NCBI GenBank assembly: GCA_020439745.1
Contig: JAGQSC010000050.1
Coordinates: 186,001-250,000 of the forward strand
DNA length: 64,000 nucleotides
Direction: 5' to 3'
Source: Acidobacteriota bacterium
GTDB taxonomy: Bacteria > Acidobacteriota > Holophagae > Acanthopleuribacterales > Acanthopleuribacteraceae
Notes under the pieces: model-generated
The model's database searches: none
Seen by the model: only the letters and a program-made list of their open reading frames with translations
What the model was told of the DNA's origin: nothing
Position numbers and translations under genes: made by a program
In this document: piece after piece, positions 53,114-61,791 of the stretch
How the letters are laid out: each line of letters opens with the position of its first letter
Numbering within the stretch: position 1 is the first letter of the stretch

Positions 53114-55063
53114 TCACGAACCGAGTCCGTATTGGTCGCGCAAAGCGGAAAGCTCTGTCTGGACGACCGTCCAGCGTTCCATTTGCTTGTCCAGTTCGAA
53201 CTGGATTGACTTCTTCTCATCAGATAGTTTGCGGACTTCGTCGGGTGCTGTACGCGCAAAGAAGACAGGGTCCGAGAACTGATCATCAATAGCTGCCACT
53301 CTTGACTCAAGTTCTGCGATGTTTGTCTCTAGGTTATCCACTTCTCGTTGTAAGTCCTTGGATTCACGCTGAAAGGCTTGTCGCTGATCTGCCGACGCCT
53401 TTTTTTCTCGTTTTCGATCGGAGCTCTTGGATTTAGGTGCGTCGGTTTTGTTGCCCTGATCCACCTGATAGGCCAGATGATCGACACCCACTTTTTCGAT
53501 GAATTCGTCATAAGTGCCCTCAAAAGCGTCGTAACCTGCCGGTGTCAGTTCCAAAACTCGGTTGGCGATTCGTTCGACCACGTAGCGGTTGTGACTGACT
53601 AATATCACCGTACCCTCAAAACGGCGCAGTGCTTCCACCAAGCTTTCAATGGATTCCATATCTAGGTGGTTGGTCGGTTCGTCCAGAACCAGCACATTGC
53701 CTCTCAAAAGCATCATTTTCGCAATGATCAGGCGGGCACACTCACCTCCGGACAGGGCGGCCGTGGACTTGTGTACGTCGTCTCCGGAAAACAGGACATT
53801 GCCCAAAATCCCTCGAATGGCGCCAATCGGCTCTCCGGGCCCGAATTGGTACAGCCACTCATAAGGTGTTGTGTCTTCGCGAATCTCGGCATGGTGATCT
53901 TGAGCAAAATATGTGGGGTATGTTTCGTGTCCCCATTCGACGGCGCCTTGGTCCGCCGTCAATTGATCCATCACAATCTTCAATAAGGTTGACTTCCCCA
54001 CACCATTAGGGCCGATGACCGCCCATTTATCGCCGCGGTGCACGCGCCAATTTACGTTGTTGAGCACGGGATGGGCCTCATAGGATTTGCAGATACCTGT
54101 AATCTCAAGAACTGTCTTGCCAGGAGGGCGCACGGCTTCAAACTGAATGCGCGGAAAAACGCGGGAGCTATATACGGGTTCCGATATGTCCTTTTCCATG
54201 CGTTCAATCATTTTGGCTTTGCTTTGTGCCTGACGGGCCTTGGACGCCTTGGCTTTAAATTTCGTCACGAACTGTTGCAGATCGTCAATCCGTTTTTCGG
54301 CCTTCTCTGCCTCTAGTTTTCTCAGGGCGTCATCGGCTTCTTTTGCGGCCAGAAACGCATCATAGTTGCCTTTGTAGATCTTGATGGTCTGGTAATCCAC
54401 GTCCGCAACGTGCGTGCACACGCGGTTCAAAAACGAACGATCGTGAGAGACGACAACCACAATGCCGCTCCGCTGACAAAGAAAACTCTCTAGCCATCGA
54501 ATAGAGAGGATGTCCAAGTGGTTGGTGGGTTCGTCCAAGAGCAGAACATCTGGGTTGCAAAAAAGGACCTGCGCCAAAAGCACACGTAATTTGTAACCGC
54601 CGGACAAAACGGACATGGATTCAAAGTGTTTCTCTTCAGGAATTCCCAATCCTGAGAGGATTTCGGCGATTTGTGCCTGTGCAGCATACCCGTCGTTATC
54701 GGCGATCACCATCTCCATTTCCGCAATTTTCATCGGGTCAGAATGGGGGTCATGAAGAAGCCGTTCTTTTTCAATGACCGCTTCAGCGAGTTCCTTCTTA
54801 CCAAGCATAACCACATCGGCAATCTGCCAATCCTCGTAGGCAAAGTGATCCTGGTTCATGGTGCCGATGGCTAGACCGGACGGAATATTAATATCTCCCC
54901 CGTCGGCGTATTCTTCCTGGGTCAGCATTCTCAGAAATGTCGACTTACCGGAACCGTTGGCGCCCACGATGCCATATCGTTTTCCAGGGTCCAATCTCAA
55001 GTTCACGCCTTCGAATAGAACCTGAGCGCCATAACGCTTTGAAAGATTTGAAATAGATATCAT
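53114..55063 (-). CDS. ABC-F family ATP-binding protein
   Basis: 649 residues from ATG 55063 (GAGGCGG upstream); a 15-codon longer form is less likely. Two ATPase domains in one chain, no membrane segments: Walker A at GANGSGKST and GPNGVGKST, signatures LSGGYKLRVLLA and LSGGECARLIIA, and Walker B LLLDEPTNHLD and LVLDEPTNHLD. The linker KFKAKASKARQAQSKAKM is the P-site motif. The C-terminus has a coiled coil (about 545-640). Acts on ribosomes (translation factor or antibiotic resistance), most like YbiT/Uup. Confidence 0.92.
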   Translation of the reverse strand: MISISNLSKRYGAQVLFEGVNLRLDPGKRYGIVGANGSGKSTFLRMLTQEEYADGGDINIPSGLAIGTMNQDHFAYEDWQIADVVMLGKKELAEAVIEKERLLHDPHSDPMKIAEMEMVIADNDGYAAQAQIAEILSGLGIPEEKHFESMSVLSGGYKLRVLLAQVLFCNPDVLLLDEPTNHLDILSIRWLESFLCQRSGIVVVVSHDRSFLNRVCTHVADVDYQTIKIYKGNYDAFLAAKEADDALRKLEAEKAEKRIDDLQQFVTKFKAKASKARQAQSKAKMIERMEKDISEPVYSSRVFPRIQFEAVRPPGKTVLEITGICKSYEAHPVLNNVNWRVHRGDKWAVIGPNGVGKSTLLKIVMDQLTADQGAVEWGHETYPTYFAQDHHAEIREDTTPYEWLYQFGPGEPIGAIRGILGNVLFSGDDVHKSTAALSGGECARLIIAKMMLLRGNVLVLDEPTNHLDMESIESLVEALRRFEGTVILVSHNRYVVERIANRVLELTPAGYDAFEGTYDEFIEKVGVDHLAYQVDQGNKTDAPKSKSSDRKREKKASADQRQAFQRESKDLQREVDNLETNIAELESRVAAIDDQFSDPVFFARTAPDEVRKLSDEKKSIQFELDKQMERWTVVQTELSALRDQYGLGS

Positions 55064-55130
55064 TGCCGCCTCTACTGCGCCTTTGCGCAAGGCGCGATTG
55101 TAGCGCAAACACGTCGGGTCAGTGAATCAA

Positions 55131-58100
55131 TCAGAACGTGCGGCCGTAGCGCAAATGCCAGTCTTTCGTGGCCCGAAACTCGATATCCTGGGGCAAGGTT
55201 TCCTCGACCCGATACGCCCAATCCACATGCAGGTGCCCCACAGGACTATCCCAACCGATCCCAAGGCCTGTTGTCACCGTTAAGTCATCAAGACTCAGAT
55301 CATTTGAATTTGCCCATACCCGGCCTGCGTCCACGAAACCCGACAAACTGATCCCTTGCCATCCGGTATAGTAGGTCAACTCATGGCTTCCAAAGACCAT
55401 CGCTTCGCCGCCTGCGACCGACGTTCCCGAAGGGTTTAATGGCCCCAGCGCATCCTGATGATAACCACGAACAGTCGTGGCCCCTCCAAGCGTGAATAAC
55501 AAAGGGTCCCGCTCGTCGCTGAAGGAATCAGGAATCAGGTTCTTAGGCTGATACAAGCCAAATTTGTACCGTTGCTGCCACATCCACGGACCACGGCTAA
55601 GGAACGACGTAAAAGCAGCGTTGTAACGGGTTCCATTCACCGCGATTTCACTGCCAAATGCCTGGAAGTAGTGTTCTACTCCGACCCTCATCAGGGTACC
55701 CGTACGCGGATTAGAGTTGTGATCCAAGTTTCGATAAAGCCATGAAAGATTGAGGGGCGTCAAGGAGATGGTCGATTTGGATTCGACAATTTCGGTAATG
55801 GTCTCAGGATCAATGGGGTCATTGGGATCGGATTCAAAATCGGGAATATAGAAGATCACTTCCTCATGCTGAATCACACGGCGATAGGCAGTTCCCAACG
55901 TCACTTGACTGCGTTTGGAAATGGGGTACCTGATTTCACCGGTTAGTTTGTAATTCTCGGGAAACACAAATCGCCGTTGGGATTCGATCTGAAGTGGTGG
56001 TGTGAAGTCGTCAGGATGATCGTCGCGTGTGGATTTCAACCAATCTGCCGATACATAAAAATTGAAAGGCGTTTTAAAAATTCGCCGAAACAGTGTGTCC
56101 GCATGGACACTGCGTTCGTTGGGTCCACGCTCACTGCGAAACGAAAAAGTGTTCACGCCAGACCCGAACAAGTTGTCGCGAAACTGAGCCACAATGGTAG
56201 GTTCTTCATATTCGTTTATGGCCACACCATATTCAAAATCCCACCGATTTCGTTCGTTCAAGATGATCCGAGCTCTGTGTTCATCACCTAACACACGTAC
56301 GGCATCATAGGACCCCGTTCGAATGAGCTCCTCTTGAGATTGGATGAGCGAACTTTGAGTGTAGGCTTCATGCTTAGTTTTGAAGAACCGCTGCACTTTT
56401 TCAGGGCGCACACGGTTGGTGCCTTCCAATACGATTTCTTGATAAATCGGTTCGGCGGATGTGTAGAGACCCAGGCTCACTTCCACCTCACCGTCTACCA
56501 AGTTGGGTGTCACCGACACCCGCTGGTCACGGCGACGAACCGTTTCAAGTTCATGAGTCATCGTCTTTAGTAGGGCGTAATTAAAAGGTGCCCCGACCCA
56601 TTTTGTCATCAGTTCGGCGGGTAACGGATCCGAATGGGGTTCCGGGACAATACGGGCTACTTCGGCTTTTCGACCCAGTCGAATTGGAACGACAAACATG
56701 CGCGGGTTAACAAAGGAACCTCTATCAATAGAGGGACTTACATATCCCTGGGCTGCCAACCTTGCCCGCAATACCGCTTCAGAATGGTGGGGCGCAACCA
56801 GGTATTCCGACAAAAACGTGCGTGCCTTTTCTTTCTTGGCAACGAGGGAATGCAGCTGTTGATCCGCATCGCCAAAATGTATCTCCACATCACTAACCAG
56901 CGGGCCCTTGTCGACGAGGATGGTCCACTGATGATCGTTTTGACGGACATGTGGCTGGATCTCAAGGTAGCCTTGACGTAAACCCACCTGTTTGATCCAG
57001 GTGTTGAGGCGAATCTCAGCAGCATCACCACTCTGTTTGATCAACCGCAACGCTTCAAGATGTTGTCGTTCCGTCAGTTCGAAACCCTGAATTTCGAAAC
57101 TTGTTTGCTTGCCGGTGTCTACATCGATAGACAGCTGTCCATTTTCAAAAGCTATTTGCAGAGACGGTGTCAAGTAACCTTCACGCATCAAAGCCTGTTC
57201 AATCTTGAGTCGCGACCTCCTGACCGTCGATGAAGAGAACAGTTGACCAGCCTTAATCGCGGCCCACTTTTTGATCCTCTTGGACTCGTATCCAGTGATC
57301 ACGATTTTCTTGATACGCACGGGCTCAACATCTGAAGCCCCAAATCGCTGTCGCCGCCTGAAATCAAACGTGGCTTCGTTATTTTCATAAACTGCCGATA
57401 CGTAACTGTCCCAATAAGGGCCAATCCCCAATTCCACCCGTTGTTCAGAGGGACGGTCGATGGGCACCGCAATACGACTGATAAGTTTGTCTCGAATCGG
57501 CTGGGTAAACACCACTGAGAACGAGCGATCAAACAGCTGTTCACTTTGTTCACTTTCCAGGCTAACCGCGGACGACACTTTGCCGAGCACGTAACTTGCC
57601 AATAACGTAGCTAATCCATCCGTAGAGCCGCTATCTTCCAAGTCACTGATGTAACCCACGATCTGAATGGGCTGGCGCTCACTAAAATCGTCTCCGTATT
57701 CCAAAAAGACCTGCAAGTAGGGCTCTCCGGGCCGATTGGCATGAAACTGGACTTGGCTCTCTTTGAAGACATAAGTTTCGCGCCCGATGCGTATTTCACT
57801 GCCTTCGTTGATGTAGAGCGTTCCAGAGGCTAAATAGGGTTGCGCGAGGTTGCCCATGACTAGAATGTCCGGACTCTCCAAAGTCACAAAGCCGAGTTCG
57901 TGTTCAATCAGAAGCGGGGTGGGCGTTTGCGTCACTAATTGAACATCTACTTGCGAAAGGAGCGGGTCGGGAAACGCAATGGATTCGGTTTCCGTAAGCA
58001 TGGCGTTGACAAAGGTCTTTAGTGTATCCGAGGGCGTATAGTATCCATCGGTAATTTTCACCTCGCCACGGAGTACGGGCGTTGAGCCAGTGTGATGCTG

Positions 58101-61100
58101 CAAGCTAATCGCCAAATCTGTTTGACCCAGAAAATCGCCGTAAGTTAGGGGTACAGCTTCACCAAAAGCACTAATTTGCCAATCATCCAATGTACCCACA
58201 CCCGCAATGCCCACCAAACTACCATTCACTTCAACCTTGGAATCAGTGAGTCTAAAGTTGTCCCGTCGATGCTCTAGAGTGATCAGAGCATTCTTAATCT
58301 CCATCCAGGGTTCCGGGTGGTAAACAGTTCCAGCCAGTTGTCTGAATTCTGCCGACAGGGTGTCAAATTCCGATAACTTGGGCACGGCTGCGTCGATCCA
58401 AAACAACGCATCACCCAATAGGTCAGGGACAAAGGCTTTAAGCTGATCGACACCCAACACAGATCGAATATGCAAGCGTCCTTCCTGGGTTGCGAAACTG
58501 ATGGGCAGATCGTCGTACATTAGTAGATTGTCATTGGTGTACCATCCATTGTCGTAGGCCAAACCAAGCGTCCGAGTACTGACCCTTGATTGATCGTAGG
58601 TCGCTTCCAGTTGATCGACCCAAAGTGTTGCCTTTGGAGTTTCAAACGAAAAATCACTCTCAAGATCGAATTCGCTGAGCAAAACAGACATAGCCAGAGG
58701 AAGCTGATTCTCGATCAAACGGTCGTTGAGTGCCGTTGCATCCACCAACGTCAACCGACAATGGCAACTGATGTCTGACCCGGCACTGAGCGTGGGTAAA
58801 TCGGCAATGGGCCTAAGCCCCACGTTGCCATCACACTCCAGGTCCATACCAGCAATACGCCCTTCCACTCGATCAATGATCAAGCCATCGGCCCAAGAAA
58901 ATTCCAATGTCCGAAAAGCAGCATCCCAGCCGTCCCATTGACCATCCAGCTGTGTCAAAGCCACACAGATCTTAGGTGACACATCGGGGTCCCAAATCAA
59001 TGAAACGGTCCCACTTGCTGTGGTAAGGTCAACCGCCTCAGGCACTTGATTCCCAAGAGCCTTTCGCAGTCGGTACCAGTCCTGAACGGCAAACTCCAAT
59101 TGCCCCACGCCAGATTCGGCGTCGCCCGTCCATTCAGAGCTAAACACAGTAAGTCCGGCAATCTCGAAAGGTACATCCGTGACAACACCCCACCATCGGT
59201 CCTTGGTTATTTTCAGGGGGAGATCGAGTTTGGAGGGTATGACGATTTCTCGATCACCTACGGCCATTCGTTGAGGTGGCGCCAGAATACGCAGGTCGAG
59301 TTGTTTGGGGTTGGCATTGAAATCGAACCGGGCTAGGGGTAATCGCACCAATTGGTCACTGACCACCACATCTTGGTGACGACTGATCAAGGTACCTGTT
59401 GCTTGCCACTGATCGAAATCTACAAATCTACAGCGAAGATTGACGTCAATACCGTTCCAGGCAGCACTGAGCCAATCGGCATCCAATTCGCTGTCTGCAA
59501 ATGTGAATCCTGTATGAAGATCCACGCCGCTACCCAAGAGTTCCGTGGATACACCAAACGTTCCTCCGACGACCAGATTGTCCAAGGCACCCAAGGCGCG
59601 TACCGAACCCGAAACCAGAAACGGCTGTTGTTCGTAGACCAAGCTGAAGTCAGTCAACTCAAAACAGCTTTCTCTCAGCGTTTGCGTTTGACCATCCAGT
59701 AAAACCGTTCCTTCAATGCCGCGGTCGCTGTGGGTTCTAATATCCAGCGCGGTTAAGGGACCGTGCGCGGAAAGGTCTATGTTTCCCAATAGCTGGTCAA
59801 CCACCGACAAGCCATCAACCTGTCCTCGCACTTCATCCAAATTCCATTGTGTCCCTACAAGACTGATTGCACCCATGGCGGTTGCCTTTTCGAATGCGAT
59901 CTTGTGATCCGCAAGGGCCAGCCACGGTTCGTCATCTCGGGCTTCCACGTAGAACACGGCTTGCCCATGTTGATCCGCCCATGCCGTCACTGCGAGGTCA
60001 CGCATGGACCATGTCAGGTTGCCATCGACCCCCGCCTCCGGGGACCAATGACCATTTGCCTCGAAATCAGCCGCGCCAGTTCCCCAGGCGGACCAAAGAA
60101 CGTCAATACCTTCACCAATCATCAACCCACCATGAAGATTGAGGTCATCGAAGCCCACGGGGAATTGTCCGAGTAGCGCAGTCTTCGCTTGCCCACTAAA
60201 CGACCCCGACCATTCATCGCCGTCCGCGCCAAACACCCCAACCAAGCGCACATCTTCACCGAATGCCAATGCGAAGTCGGTATGCCATCGCCACATGCGC
60301 AAATCACCTCGAGCATTCACGTCCCAACGCTGGTCCTGTACCATAGCGACAGTCTGGGCAGTCCAGTGCGCCGTGTCATTTTCAATCACGGCATTGCACG
60401 TCACAGGTTCATCGTAACCTGACAGGTCAGACCCGATTTGGGATGACACCTGTAACGTCGCGATTGACTGACGCAGATCCATGGATCCTGCAACTTCAAT
60501 ATGAGACGAATCTGTGGAGACCGTCGCCTCCAGGTTATCGAATCTGATGAAGTCTTGTGTGTCAGCGACCACGTGAAGCACAGCAGATCGCACAATTTGA
60601 TCGCCCGCCCGTAATTGCTCGGTTGTCAGATCCAAGGAAATACGACGATCAAGACGCTGTATTCGCACGTCCCCTGCGTCAAAGTCAGCTTGAAGGACCT
60701 GACCCCGGGCACTTAAAGCCAGGTCTTCGACCACAAACCGGTCCAGTCGAATGTGGGGCCATGAGGGTGTACTGGTTTCCGACCCGTCGCCCTCAAAAAG
60801 GGCGTCGTCCAGTTCAATCAGACCAGAACGCAACACGACCTCATCCAAATCAATCGCGCCGCGTAGCATGCCGTTTCCTGCATTGACGCTGACGAAATCG
60901 GCCTCTACTGACCATCCATTTCCGCTTACGTGTAACCCTTGAATCCTAACTTGTAGCCGAAACAGATTGAGGTCAAGACGGTCGGCATCAAATTTGATGC
61001 CCCATCGCTGCAGGCGACTCTTGAGTTGCCCCAATAACGGGCGCTCGACGACCTGTGTCTGAGGTAGCAGAACGAACAGCAACAAGAGCAGCGCGGTGAG

Positions 61101-61124
61101 TTTGAGGACCCACCGTCGTTTCAT
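55131..61124 (-). CDS. TamB-Omp85 fusion: periplasm-spanning translocation/assembly protein
   Basis: 1997 residues in one frame. Order: membrane anchor about 6-22 (LKLTALLLLLFVLLP); TamB-like beta-rich body about 25-1000; TamB C-terminal (DUF490) domain about 1000-1265 (ITDGYYTPSDTL, GTLYINEGSEIRIG, FTQPIRDKLISR); five POTRA-like modules about 1266-1620, beginning at RIKKIVITGYES; Omp85 16-stranded barrel about 1620-1997 with the L6 motif VRGY at about 1887 and an aromatic C-terminus (GRTF). The first 1265 residues equal full-length TamB (E. coli 1259) and the rest equals an Omp85 protein. ATG follows the TPR gene stop directly (TAAATG) and has GGAGG upstream. Likely role: outer-membrane protein insertion or lipid transfer between membranes. 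POTRA number is judged by eye. Confidence 0.9.
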   Translation of the reverse strand: MKRRWVLKLTALLLLLFVLLPQTQVVERPLLGQLKSRLQRWGIKFDADRLDLNLFRLQVRIQGLHVSGNGWSVEADFVSVNAGNGMLRGAIDLDEVVLRSGLIELDDALFEGDGSETSTPSWPHIRLDRFVVEDLALSARGQVLQADFDAGDVRIQRLDRRISLDLTTEQLRAGDQIVRSAVLHVVADTQDFIRFDNLEATVSTDSSHIEVAGSMDLRQSIATLQVSSQIGSDLSGYDEPVTCNAVIENDTAHWTAQTVAMVQDQRWDVNARGDLRMWRWHTDFALAFGEDVRLVGVFGADGDEWSGSFSGQAKTALLGQFPVGFDDLNLHGGLMIGEGIDVLWSAWGTGAADFEANGHWSPEAGVDGNLTWSMRDLAVTAWADQHGQAVFYVEARDDEPWLALADHKIAFEKATAMGAISLVGTQWNLDEVRGQVDGLSVVDQLLGNIDLSAHGPLTALDIRTHSDRGIEGTVLLDGQTQTLRESCFELTDFSLVYEQQPFLVSGSVRALGALDNLVVGGTFGVSTELLGSGVDLHTGFTFADSELDADWLSAAWNGIDVNLRCRFVDFDQWQATGTLISRHQDVVVSDQLVRLPLARFDFNANPKQLDLRILAPPQRMAVGDREIVIPSKLDLPLKITKDRWWGVVTDVPFEIAGLTVFSSEWTGDAESGVGQLEFAVQDWYRLRKALGNQVPEAVDLTTASGTVSLIWDPDVSPKICVALTQLDGQWDGWDAAFRTLEFSWADGLIIDRVEGRIAGMDLECDGNVGLRPIADLPTLSAGSDISCHCRLTLVDATALNDRLIENQLPLAMSVLLSEFDLESDFSFETPKATLWVDQLEATYDQSRVSTRTLGLAYDNGWYTNDNLLMYDDLPISFATQEGRLHIRSVLGVDQLKAFVPDLLGDALFWIDAAVPKLSEFDTLSAEFRQLAGTVYHPEPWMEIKNALITLEHRRDNFRLTDSKVEVNGSLVGIAGVGTLDDWQISAFGEAVPLTYGDFLGQTDLAISLQHHTGSTPVLRGEVKITDGYYTPSDTLKTFVNAMLTETESIAFPDPLLSQVDVQLVTQTPTPLLIEHELGFVTLESPDILVMGNLAQPYLASGTLYINEGSEIRIGRETYVFKESQVQFHANRPGEPYLQVFLEYGDDFSERQPIQIVGYISDLEDSGSTDGLATLLASYVLGKVSSAVSLESEQSEQLFDRSFSVVFTQPIRDKLISRIAVPIDRPSEQRVELGIGPYWDSYVSAVYENNEATFDFRRRQRFGASDVEPVRIKKIVITGYESKRIKKWAAIKAGQLFSSSTVRRSRLKIEQALMREGYLTPSLQIAFENGQLSIDVDTGKQTSFEIQGFELTERQHLEALRLIKQSGDAAEIRLNTWIKQVGLRQGYLEIQPHVRQNDHQWTILVDKGPLVSDVEIHFGDADQQLHSLVAKKEKARTFLSEYLVAPHHSEAVLRARLAAQGYVSPSIDRGSFVNPRMFVVPIRLGRKAEVARIVPEPHSDPLPAELMTKWVGAPFNYALLKTMTHELETVRRRDQRVSVTPNLVDGEVEVSLGLYTSAEPIYQEIVLEGTNRVRPEKVQRFFKTKHEAYTQSSLIQSQEELIRTGSYDAVRVLGDEHRARIILNERNRWDFEYGVAINEYEEPTIVAQFRDNLFGSGVNTFSFRSERGPNERSVHADTLFRRIFKTPFNFYVSADWLKSTRDDHPDDFTPPLQIESQRRFVFPENYKLTGEIRYPISKRSQVTLGTAYRRVIQHEEVIFYIPDFESDPNDPIDPETITEIVESKSTISLTPLNLSWLYRNLDHNSNPRTGTLMRVGVEHYFQAFGSEIAVNGTRYNAAFTSFLSRGPWMWQQRYKFGLYQPKNLIPDSFSDERDPLLFTLGGATTVRGYHQDALGPLNPSGTSVAGGEAMVFGSHELTYYTGWQGISLSGFVDAGRVWANSNDLSLDDLTVTTGLGIGWDSPVGHLHVDWAYRVEETLPQDIEFRATKDWHLRYGRTF

Positions 61125-61712
61125 TTACTGCCCTCCGGCCCTTTTCAAATAATCGCGAACGTACGACGTACAGCCATTGTTCCCAGGTACAACTTCAAGG
61201 TACGCAGTCCAATAAGTGGCCACTTCGGTTACCTGGTCCTTGGCCCGATACAAGTCACCCAACAAGAATAATGTTTCGGCGTGGCGGTTGTTTAAGGCGT
61301 AGGCCCGTTTCAACTGCACCAAAGCGTCATCAGACTTGCGTTCGAGAACAAGTGCGTATCCTAAAAGATAACGCGCCAAATAGTCGTCTTCTTTGCCAAG
61401 TCGCGCTTCGAGCAGTTTCTTGGCTTCGGGGACCTTGCGTTCGAATAAAGCGACTTGAGCTTCCAGCAAGGTGGATGTACCCGCTTTTTGAGCCGCAAAC
61501 TGTTTGGCAGTGCTCTGTTGTTTCATGTAACACAGGGTAGAAACCAACAGCAGTTGGGCCTCTTGATTGCCTGGATCCGTAGCCAAGTAACCTTCAAGTA
61601 CCGATTTTGCCGCGCCGTAGTTCTTATCGCAGATGTTACTGCGGGCCTCCATAAGCGGATTCTGTGCCCAAATCAGCCCCGAAAAACAACACAATCCGAT
61701 CAACATACGCAT
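61125..61712 (-). CDS. Secreted TPR protein
   Basis: 195 residues from ATG 61712 (AAAGGAG upstream); the 12-codon longer form is less likely. Signal peptide (MRMLIGLCCFSGLIWAQ), then about five TPR-like helical pairs (for example AAKSVLEGYLATDPGN, ARYLLGYALVLERKSDDAL and AETLFLLGDLYRAKDQ). The TAA stop is directly followed by the ATG of the TamB-Omp85 gene. Likely a periplasmic partner or chaperone of that protein, analogous to BamD-type TPR lipoproteins, though no lipobox is present. Function inferred from context only. Confidence 0.8.
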   Translation of the reverse strand: MRMLIGLCCFSGLIWAQNPLMEARSNICDKNYGAAKSVLEGYLATDPGNQEAQLLLVSTLCYMKQQSTAKQFAAQKAGTSTLLEAQVALFERKVPEAKKLLEARLGKEDDYLARYLLGYALVLERKSDDALVQLKRAYALNNRHAETLFLLGDLYRAKDQVTEVATYWTAYLEVVPGNNGCTSYVRDYLKRAGGQ

Positions 61713-61791
61713 GGTTATGTCTCCTTTATGCGACAAATAATGGCTCATTGTCGCTTTATCTCAATTGAAGGCAACCAGAATGCCAAGTCCC

